A stretch of 64,000 bases of DNA from Hymenobacter edaphi (GTDB taxonomy: Bacteria > Bacteroidota > Bacteroidia > Cytophagales > Hymenobacteraceae): positions 1-64,000 of the forward strand of contig NZ_QHKM01000008.1 in NCBI RefSeq assembly GCF_003258365.1, read 5' to 3'. Shown piece after piece: positions 57,782 through 64,000 of the stretch. The notes below the pieces were generated by a model. That model worked only from the letters and a program-made list of their open reading frames with translations, searched no databases and was not told where the DNA came from. Numbering within the stretch: position 1 is the stretch's first letter; each line of letters starts with the position of its first letter. A program made the position numbers and the translations under genes.

Positions 57782-60214
57782 TTAGTTGGCCGCCGCCGTG
57801 GCCGGCGACTTCACGTACTTGTCGAGCCAGGCGTTCATTTCCCAGAGCATGTGCAGCACGTTTTCGCGGGCCGCGTAGCCGTGCGACTCGTAGGGCAGCA
57901 CCACGTAGCGGGCGGTGGCACCGTTGCCCTTCAGCGCGTTGTAGAACCGCTCGCTCTGAATCGGGAAGGTGCCCGAGTTGTTGTCCAGCTCGCCGTGGAT
58001 GAGCAGAATCGGCGTCTTGATCTTGTCGGCGTAGTTAAAGGGCGACATGGCGTTGTAGACCTCCGGGGCCTGCCAGTAGGTGCGCTCCTCGCCCTGGAAG
58101 CCGAAGGGCGTCAGGCTGCGGTTGTAGGCGCCGCTGCGGGCAATGCCGGCCTTGAACAGGCTGGAGTGGGCCAGCAGGTTGGCCGTCATAAAGGCCCCGT
58201 AGGAGTGGCCCATCACCGCCACGCGGCTCGGGTCCACCACGCCCAGGCGCTTGCCCTCGTCGATGGCGGCTTTGGCGCTGCTCACCAGCTGCTCCACGTA
58301 GGTGTCGTTGGGCTGCTTGTCGCCCTCGCCCACGATTGGAATGCTGGCGCCCTGCAGCACGGCGTAGCCCTGCGTCACCCAGAAAATGGGCGAGCCGTAG
58401 CCCACGCGCGTAAAGGCGTAGGGCGAGCCCGACACCTGTCCGGCGTTTTTCTTGTCCTTGAACTCCACCGGGTAGGCTTCCATCAAAGTGGGCAGCGGGC
58501 CGTCGGTGGCTTTGTAGTTCGGGGGCAGGTACAGGTTGGCCGTCAGCTCCACGCCGTCGGCGCGCTTGTAGCGCAGCACCTGCTTTTTGAAAGCGCCGCC
58601 GAAGGCCGCGTAGGGGTTGGCAAACTTGGTGAGGGGCGTGAGCTTGCCGCTCTTGTCGCGCAGGTAGTAGTTCGGGTTCTGGTCGATGGCCTCGCGGCGC
58701 GTAAGCAGGCGGTGCTTGTCGGCGTCGAGGATGGCCAGCGGCACTTCGTAGAACGGGGCTTCGGAGCGCCACCAGCGGGTGGCTTTCTTGGTGGCTAGGT
58801 CAAACTCGTCGACGAAGGGCCGGTCGCCCTCGGGCGAGGCTCCCTGGCCCAGGAAGTAGATGGTTTTGTTGGCCGCGTCGGTCAGCAGCACCGGTTTGCC
58901 CTGGGCGTTGCGGTGCGTGTAGGCCGTGCCCGGGCTGGCGTACTTGTCCTGCGACGAGCGTTCGAAGAGCACCTGCAGCGAGGGCAGCGCGCCCGGCGTC
59001 ACGCGCCAGGTCACTTCCTTGCGGTCGGCCCAGCGCGAGCCGTAGAGCAGCGCCACCGAGTTGTTGCCCCAGCTCACGCCGTCGTAGCGCAGGGGTAGGG
59101 CCGCAAATTCCTCGGGCGTGCCCATGAAGGGCGCCGTGAGGGTGAATACCTTGTCGCGGATGGCGGCTTCGGCCTTTGGGTCGCCGCCGTCCTGGGCTTC
59201 GGCCCAGAACAGGGAGGCGGGCACATCGGCGCGCCAGCCGTGCTCCCGCTGCCCGGTGGGCACCGCGTCGAAGGCCGTGGGCACTTCGTCGGCCAGGGGC
59301 AGGTCGGCCAGGGTTTTCAGCGGGTCGCCGGTGGCCACGTCGTACAGCTCCACTTTCAGCGGAAAGCTGCTCAGGGGCAGGGAGTAGGAGAAAGGCCGGT
59401 GGCGCGTCTTCACCAGCAGGTACTTGCCGTTGGGCGAGGGCACCGCCGACTGAATCAGGCCGGGCTGGCTGATGGGCTGCAGCTTGCCGTCGAGCGACAC
59501 CTTCACCATCTGCGAGGTGGCGTAGAAATCGAGCAGCCGCTCGTCGGTGGGGTTGCGCAGCAAGTCCTGGTAGGTGCGGGCGCCGGTTTTGCGGCCCACG
59601 TTTTCCTGCACGGCGGGCCCGGTGGGCGCGGCCGTGGTGCTCGGGGCCGCGCCGCGGCCCGCCACCAGCGCCCGCACGATGAGCGTCTGGTTGTCGGACA
59701 GCCACTCGAAGGGCGTGCCGAACACGGCGTTCAGCGACACGCCGGCCAGGCGCCGGGCCATAAAGTTGTTCAGATCCACCACCCACAGCTCGGTACGGCC
59801 CTCGGCCCCCGCGTTGTTGGCAATGCTGAGCGCGAGCTTGCTGTTGTCGGGCGACCAGACGGCGTCGCTGATCAGGGCCGGCTGCGGCAGGTTGAGCACG
59901 GCCATGTCCTTGCCGTCTTCGAGGCGGCGCAGCATCAGGCCGGTGGCGTAGCTCAGCCGGCTGGGCGCGTTCAGGCGCGGGTTGATGCGCAGGCCGGCCA
60001 GGCGCAGCTCGGGCTGGGCCAGCTCGGCCACCGTGGGCATGGCCTGCACCGCCAGCAGGGCCATCCACTTACCGTCCGACGAGAGGCTGATGCGCGGGGT
60101 GAGGGGCGCGTCCACGAGGTCGGTAATGGCTCTGGGGGGCGTGCGGTAGCCCACGTCTTGGGCGTGGGCCAGCGTGGAGAGGCTAAGCAGCCCCGCGAGT
60201 AGCAGTTGTTTCAT
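57782..60214 (-). CDS. S9-family prolyl-oligopeptidase-like serine peptidase
   Basis: 810 aa. Signal peptide (AHAQ), an N-terminal beta-propeller (about 40-560) and an alpha/beta-hydrolase domain. Catalytic triad by position: S671 in GHSYG, D744 in HGELDNNSG and H778 in ESHGY. The layout and length are closest to glutamyl-type S9D peptidases. Exported, probably periplasmic. A perfect TATCTTTG lies 37 nt upstream. Confidence 0.92.
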   Translation of the reverse strand: MKQLLLAGLLSLSTLAHAQDVGYRTPPRAITDLVDAPLTPRISLSSDGKWMALLAVQAMPTVAELAQPELRLAGLRINPRLNAPSRLSYATGLMLRRLEDGKDMAVLNLPQPALISDAVWSPDNSKLALSIANNAGAEGRTELWVVDLNNFMARRLAGVSLNAVFGTPFEWLSDNQTLIVRALVAGRGAAPSTTAAPTGPAVQENVGRKTGARTYQDLLRNPTDERLLDFYATSQMVKVSLDGKLQPISQPGLIQSAVPSPNGKYLLVKTRHRPFSYSLPLSSFPLKVELYDVATGDPLKTLADLPLADEVPTAFDAVPTGQREHGWRADVPASLFWAEAQDGGDPKAEAAIRDKVFTLTAPFMGTPEEFAALPLRYDGVSWGNNSVALLYGSRWADRKEVTWRVTPGALPSLQVLFERSSQDKYASPGTAYTHRNAQGKPVLLTDAANKTIYFLGQGASPEGDRPFVDEFDLATKKATRWWRSEAPFYEVPLAILDADKHRLLTRREAIDQNPNYYLRDKSGKLTPLTKFANPYAAFGGAFKKQVLRYKRADGVELTANLYLPPNYKATDGPLPTLMEAYPVEFKDKKNAGQVSGSPYAFTRVGYGSPIFWVTQGYAVLQGASIPIVGEGDKQPNDTYVEQLVSSAKAAIDEGKRLGVVDPSRVAVMGHSYGAFMTANLLAHSSLFKAGIARSGAYNRSLTPFGFQGEERTYWQAPEVYNAMSPFNYADKIKTPILLIHGELDNNSGTFPIQSERFYNALKGNGATARYVVLPYESHGYAARENVLHMLWEMNAWLDKYVKSPATAAAN

Positions 60215-60251
60215 GCTCGGAGAGTAGTCGGTAAAATAGAGAGCGGCACCA

Positions 60252-60259
60252 CAAAGATA
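60252..60259 (-). promoter_or_regulatory. -7 element for the S9 peptidase gene
   Basis: TATCTTTG on the minus strand, 37 nt before the start, in a markedly AT-rich leader (60230-60370). Confidence 0.6.
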
Positions 60260-60442
60260 CTAATCTTGTATCCAGCAATGATGCGGCTATTATTGTAAAA
60301 TAGTAATAATTGTTTGGCTAATTACTGTTCTGTAGAGGAGGTTAAAGCGGCTAAATAGCTTGACATTCAGCTGAAACCTGGTGGCTGGCAGCGGTATTAT
60401 GGTGTGGTTGGAATAGGATTTAGGCGGTGCCTGGCGGCGAGC

Positions 60443-61126
60443 TTACAGCCGTACGCCTAGCTTAAATCCAACCGGAAAGTACAAGCCCCGCGCGCCGTAA
60501 TCGAGCATGGAGGTGCGGTAGCGGCTTTCGGGCAGGGCCGAGCGGGAGCGGGTGTGGCGCCAGCCGATGCCCGCGTAGAAGTCCAGCATCAGCGGGCCCA
60601 GCTCCAACGGGCCCTGGTAGCCGGCCAGCGCACTAGCGCCGTAGCGGGTGATGGTTTCGGTGTACGGCAGCGGCGAATACACCAGAATGGGCAGCTCGTC
60701 GGGGCGGGTCTGTTCCACCCAACCGTACTCCTGAAAGTGCAGCCGGAACTGCTGCACGTGCGGCCCGGCCGCTAGGTAAAACCCCGACTGCGGCTGGGCG
60801 TCGGGGCCGGGAAAGTAGAGGCGGGGCAGCAGCTCGGCCCCGAAGCCGCGCACCCGCTCGCCCGGCTGCACCTCGCGCCGCACCGTGAGCCCCGTGACGG
60901 CGCCGCGGTACCACTGCGCCGTGAGGCCGAGGCTGGTGCGCGGGTGGGCCCGCCAGAGTTTTTCCGCCTCCAGGTGGTAGCCGCGGGCCAGGGGCTGAAA
61001 CACGTTGGCTTTCAGTACCCAGCCGGGCAGCTTCGGCGGCGGGGGCGTCTGGGCGTAGGCGGCGCTACCCAGCAGCAGCGCCCACGCACCCAGCGTGCGG
61101 CATCCGGTGGCAGCGGCCGCGCGCAT
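60443..61126 (-). CDS. Putative outer-membrane barrel protein
   Basis: 227 aa from MRAAAATGCRTLGAWALLLG. Signal peptide (AYAQ), then alternating amphipathic strands (RTSLGLTAQWYRGAVTGLTVRREV; SGFYLAAGPHVQQFRLHFQEYGW) ending in a strand with a terminal hydrophobic residue (FPVGFKLGVRL), typical of small Bacteroidota barrels. Its ATG overlaps the upstream stop as TGATG, so translation is probably coupled. Function unknown. Confidence 0.78.
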   Translation of the reverse strand: MRAAAATGCRTLGAWALLLGSAAYAQTPPPPKLPGWVLKANVFQPLARGYHLEAEKLWRAHPRTSLGLTAQWYRGAVTGLTVRREVQPGERVRGFGAELLPRLYFPGPDAQPQSGFYLAAGPHVQQFRLHFQEYGWVEQTRPDELPILVYSPLPYTETITRYGASALAGYQGPLELGPLMLDFYAGIGWRHTRSRSALPESRYRTSMLDYGARGLYFPVGFKLGVRL

Positions 61127-61899
61127 CAGGGGCGGGGAACAATGGGAATGACGCTCAGCACGCGCAGGCTGTGGCTGCCGGCGTCGTAGCGGCACTGGTA
61201 CAGCCCGGTTTTGCCGGTGAGCAGCAGGCCGGCCGGGGTGGGGGCCACATCGTAGGCATCCAGGGCAAAGGCGTCGAGCTGGGGCAGGGCCGGCGCCGTG
61301 CGTACGTCGAATACCTTCAGGCCCTCGTCGCACACAAACAACCGGGCCGAATCCGAATCCACCATCAGGCCGAAGGGGTGCGTCAGCGGGTAGGTGCGCA
61401 CCAGCGTCGGGCGGGCCGGGTCGTTCAGGTCGACGACCTGCAGCTGGTTGGGGCTGCTGCCGCAGGAGCGGTCCTGGCGCAGGGTCAGGTAGGCCCAGCG
61501 GCCGTCCACCACCAGCGGGTCGCAGCTGGCGGCGCGGGCGTAGTGGCCGACGGCCTGCGGCTGCAGCGGAAACGAGACGTCGAACAGATACATACCAGCC
61601 GGAGTGCCCACGAAGAGGTAACTGCCAGCAGGATAAATGGTTTCGATGTTCACGCCCAGCGCCACGGTTTGCGCCACGGTGGGCGTGGTGCTGCCGCCCG
61701 CGCCCAGGTCCAGGATCTGCAGCTGCTGCCCGTCGATGACGTACAGCGCGTTGCCGAGGGTGATAAACCGGGCCCGGGCCCCGGTCAGGCCGATATCGTT
61801 GACGGCCGGACTGAGGTCGGCGCTGGCGCAGCCGCTGAGCAGGCTCAGGGCCAGCAGGGCGGCCCGGCAGGTGCGGCCAAAGGAGGAGAAGTGCTGCAT
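61126..61899 (-). CDS. LVIVD-repeat lipoprotein, second in operon
   Basis: 257 aa from MQHFSSFGRTCRAALLALSLLSGC (lipobox LSGC). Propeller-like repeats such as ALYVIDGQQLQILDLG, LFVGTPAGMYLFDVSFP and QLQVVDLNDPARPTLVRTYP match the LVIVD family. Surface or periplasmic. It starts 7 nt after the previous gene and overlaps the next by 1 nt. Confidence 0.82.
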   Translation of the reverse strand: MQHFSSFGRTCRAALLALSLLSGCASADLSPAVNDIGLTGARARFITLGNALYVIDGQQLQILDLGAGGSTTPTVAQTVALGVNIETIYPAGSYLFVGTPAGMYLFDVSFPLQPQAVGHYARAASCDPLVVDGRWAYLTLRQDRSCGSSPNQLQVVDLNDPARPTLVRTYPLTHPFGLMVDSDSARLFVCDEGLKVFDVRTAPALPQLDAFALDAYDVAPTPAGLLLTGKTGLYQCRYDAGSHSLRVLSVIPIVPRP

Positions 61900-61906
61900 G
61901 GCGGCG

Positions 61907-62431
61907 TTACCGGATTTTTTGCCAGCCCACCACCACGGCGTCGGGCGGGCGGTTCTCGGCCCGGTAGCCGGGCTCGACGCTGGCCGTTTCGGGCAGGGGC
62001 AGCTCCGGAAATACGTTGCGCACCCGGCCGAGCACGCGGGCATTGGCCGGGTCGGTCAGGTCGATGGTTACCAGATCCACGGCGTTATCGGCGTAGAGCA
62101 CCGGGCCGCGCATGGCCACGCCGAGGCTGCCCGGAATGCGCAGAAACCCCACTTTGCGGGGGCGCGAGGGGTCCTGGTTGTCGATGATGTGAATGCCTTC
62201 GTACTGCTCGTTTACCAGCAGGTAGGCGCCGTGGCAGTAGGTTTTGCCGGGCGCCTGCACGTCGCGGGGGGGCAACAGGGCCACGGCCTGCTCCAGCGTG
62301 GCGCGGGTCATTAGCAGGGGGCGGTACACGGGCAGCGAATCGGCCACGGCCTTCGGGTCGTCCAACTGCGCGTAACAACCCGGCAGCACGGCCACGGCGC
62401 AAAAGGCCAGCAAAACGGAAAACTTGGACAT
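61907..62431 (-). CDS. LVIVD-repeat lipoprotein, first in operon
   Basis: 174 aa from MSKFSVLLAFCAVAVLPGC (lipobox LPGC). One clear repeat, LLVNEQYEGIHIIDNQDPSRPRKVGFLRIPG, and a second, VLYADNAVDLVTIDLTDPANARVLGRV. First of a three-gene operon with the next LVIVD protein and a barrel protein, suggesting one surface complex. Confidence 0.82.
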   Translation of the reverse strand: MSKFSVLLAFCAVAVLPGCYAQLDDPKAVADSLPVYRPLLMTRATLEQAVALLPPRDVQAPGKTYCHGAYLLVNEQYEGIHIIDNQDPSRPRKVGFLRIPGSLGVAMRGPVLYADNAVDLVTIDLTDPANARVLGRVRNVFPELPLPETASVEPGYRAENRPPDAVVVGWQKIR

Positions 62432-62576
62432 ATGGGAAGAAGCACGCCCGCGGCCACCGTGCCGTATCCGACGGCGGGCGAAGGCAGGAGCCGAAGCGGC
62501 CGGCAAACGTTGCAAGCCGGGCCCGGCCGGCTACAAAAATACGCAGCGCCGGCTACCGGTCCGGCCGGACAGTAAA

Positions 62577-62604
62577 AAGCCCCTCCGTACCGGCGGAGGG
62601 GCTT
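62577..62604 (-). terminator. Terminator of the serine hydrolase gene
   Basis: AAGCCCCTCCG stem, 11 bp, 6-nt loop; the minus strand continues TTTAC. It lies about 200 nt past the stop at 62808. Confidence 0.75.
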
Positions 62605-62807
62605 GCTCTTGCAACCTGATAAGTCACGAGTTGACTAGAAAGGCGGGGCGGTTTGCGGCGGCAAGACCGGTAGCGGAGTTACGGATGAGCGGTAGCGGAA
62701 CTGGTAGCGGCTTGATGTTGACAAAGTAACAGCGCCCCTGCGTGGTGGTCAATCCGTGGAGGCACGGGTTTTTACATGGGGCTAGCACGGATAAATATAG
62801 TATTATA
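62605..62807. other. Intergenic region with short GGTAGCGG repeats
   Basis: Three copies of GGTAGCGG (62669, 62691, 62703) and an AT-rich stretch at 62795-62820. No gene recognised. Confidence 0.4.
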
Positions 62808-64000
62808 CTAATGCATAATGTGACTGGTCTGAATGACTTTGCCCTGTCGGTCAATTAGTTGCAGGTAGTAGGGGCCAGTCGGCAAGTCGCGCAACGACAG
62901 CCCCTGGCCCGGCGCCTGGCCCTCGGCGTGGCGCACGGTGCGGCCGCGCGCGTCGAGCAGGCGCAGGCGCACGCGGCCCCAGGCGGCAGCCAGCGGCACG
63001 GTCAGCTCGTCGGCGGCCGGCACGGGGTAGGCGGCCAGCGGCGCCCGGCGGGCCGCCGGCGCGGCGGCGGTGGGGCGGCACTGCACGGCGGCCATCAGCC
63101 GGCGCCACAGCTCGGTATCGAACGAAGACAGCGCCAGGTGCGGCTGCCCGGCCGACTGCCCCAGGCGCACGACCACCAGCCCCAGGCTCGGCACTACGTA
63201 AATTTTCTGGTCGTTTTTGCCTAGGGCCATGATCATATCGGCCGGGGCGGTGGGCACCAGCGGGCCCGGCAACACCAGCTGCGACTGCGGCAGCTGGTAG
63301 CTGGGCTGCCCGTTGAGCCACCAGAGGTAGCCGTAGCTGCGGTTGAGCGGCTGCGCGGGCGTGGTCATCTGGCGGAAGTAGGCCGTGTCGCGGAGCACGG
63401 CGGTGCCGTTCCAGCGGCCGCGGGCCAGGATGAGCAGGCCGAAGCGGGCCGCGTCGCGCAGGCGGCTGTAGTACACGTCGCCCGCCCAGGCCCCGCCCAT
63501 GCCGATGACGCCCCCGATTTTCTGGTTGGTGTACTGGTTGATGCTCAGGCCCGCGGCGGCGGCCAGCAGGGGCTGCAGCTTGCGGTAAGGGCCGGTGTGG
63601 TAGGCCCAGCGCGAGCCGGCGTCGGCGCGGTAGAGCAGGCAGGCGGCCTGGGTGCTTTCGTTGTCGCAGGGCGCGGGCGGGGTGTCGTCGAGGCCCGTGG
63701 TCATGGTGAGCTGGTGCCGCACCGTGATGAGCCGCTCCTTGGCGGCCGGCGCCGCCGTCCAGCCCCGGCCCAGGAAGCGCGAGGCCGAATCGGTGAGGCT
63801 CAGCAGGCCGTCCTGCCGGGCGATGCCCACCAGCGTGGCGGTGAGCGACTTGCCGGCCGAGGCCCAGTACCAGAGCGAGTCGCGGGTGAAGGTGCCGTAG
63901 TACTGCTCCACCACCACGCGCCCGTCCTTGAGCACCATGAAGCCCTTGGTGTGCCGGCGGCCGAGGTAGGCCAGCAGGGTATCGAGCGGGGGCTGGCACC
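62808..64000 (-). CDS. Serine hydrolase (class C beta-lactamase fold) with T9SS tail, 5' end missing
   Basis: At least 397 aa in frame; the start is beyond the window. The reading frame continues upstream of the first in-frame ATG (63938) as LGRRHTKGFMVLKDGR, so that ATG is unlikely to be the start. The nucleophile motif SAGKS (S-x-x-K) follows YWA, and YHTGPYRKLQ and LWWLNGQPSY fit the beta-lactamase/DD-peptidase fold. It ends with a T9SS type A sorting domain (AAYPVPAADELTVPL to IQTSHIMH). Secreted esterase- or peptidase-like enzyme; substrate unknown. Confidence 0.88.
   Translation of the reverse strand, partial: CQPPLDTLLAYLGRRHTKGFMVLKDGRVVVEQYYGTFTRDSLWYWASAGKSLTATLVGIARQDGLLSLTDSASRFLGRGWTAAPAAKERLITVRHQLTMTTGLDDTPPAPCDNESTQAACLLYRADAGSRWAYHTGPYRKLQPLLAAAAGLSINQYTNQKIGGVIGMGGAWAGDVYYSRLRDAARFGLLILARGRWNGTAVLRDTAYFRQMTTPAQPLNRSYGYLWWLNGQPSYQLPQSQLVLPGPLVPTAPADMIMALGKNDQKIYVVPSLGLVVVRLGQSAGQPHLALSSFDTELWRRLMAAVQCRPTAAAPAARRAPLAAYPVPAADELTVPLAAAWGRVRLRLLDARGRTVRHAEGQAPGQGLSLRDLPTGPYYLQLIDRQGKVIQTSHIMH

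Noticed and set aside
62502-62517. GGCAAACGTTGCAAGCC upstream of the LVIVD operon as a further pectin operator
   Set aside because: It has an AACGTT core but does not match the 37-bp sequence shared by the three pectin genes.

Overview
The window is a high-GC (roughly two thirds G+C by eye) chromosomal segment of a Bacteroidota bacterium, most likely a Hymenobacter-type member of the Cytophagales. The grounds are several secreted proteins with type IX secretion (T9SS) C-terminal sorting domains (YPNP-type tails and one gliding-motility CHU_C-type tail), promoters whose -7 element resembles the Bacteroidota TAnnTTTG rather than an E. coli -10, many lipoproteins, and OmpA proteins with calcium-binding TSP3 repeats. 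No rRNA, tRNA, CRISPR array, transposase or integrase was recognised.

Layout. 1-8.7 kb: a small lipoprotein, P5C dehydrogenase (pruA), a SIMPL-domain lipoprotein, a HAD nucleotidase, an ArsR regulator with a thioredoxin-like [2Fe-2S] ferredoxin, type II NADH dehydrogenase, and small PH-domain and HEAT-repeat proteins. 8.7-19.6 kb: an M1 aminopeptidase, an FG-GAP/VCBS T9SS cargo protein, a HupE/UreJ membrane protein, then a very large pectinesterase (CE8) surrounded by three paralogous small membrane proteins. 19.6-25 kb: a beta-propeller lipoprotein, a small secreted-protein gene broken by a nonsense codon just after its signal peptide, a methyltransferase and ClpB. 25-26.6 kb: an AT-rich patch with two long palindromes and one gene joining CBS domains, a HEPN-type module and a C-terminal domain. 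26.6-32.9 kb: an orphan helical protein beside a 21-bp-period repeat, a CHU_C cargo protein, DUF4142 and HPP-family proteins, and a free-standing Clp N-domain protein. 32.9-37.3 kb: a T9SS pectate lyase and two DUF72 genes around a PfkB kinase. 37.7-43.8 kb: a complete RND efflux operon (TolC, adaptor, pump). 44-49.3 kb: an orphan gene whose stop codon lies in the first unit of an exact 21-bp repeat array, a tail-fibre-like secreted protein, a KefB-type antiporter and a nitroreductase. 49.4-55 kb: two OmpA paralogues, OsmC, pirin and a divergent HxlR regulator. 55-64 kb: a second pectinesterase, an S9 peptidase, a three-gene LVIVD-lipoprotein/barrel operon and a serine hydrolase with a T9SS tail, cut by the window end.

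How they fit together. Two pectin methylesterases and one pectate lyase, all T9SS cargo and spread over 42 kb, share a 37-bp upstream sequence in the same orientation; I read this as the operator of an unlinked pectin/uronate regulator. The strongest candidates for undescribed biology are this shared operator, the two 21-bp-period repeat arrays beside orphan genes, the CBS-HEPN gene with its palindromes, and the small membrane-protein family interleaved with the pectinesterase.
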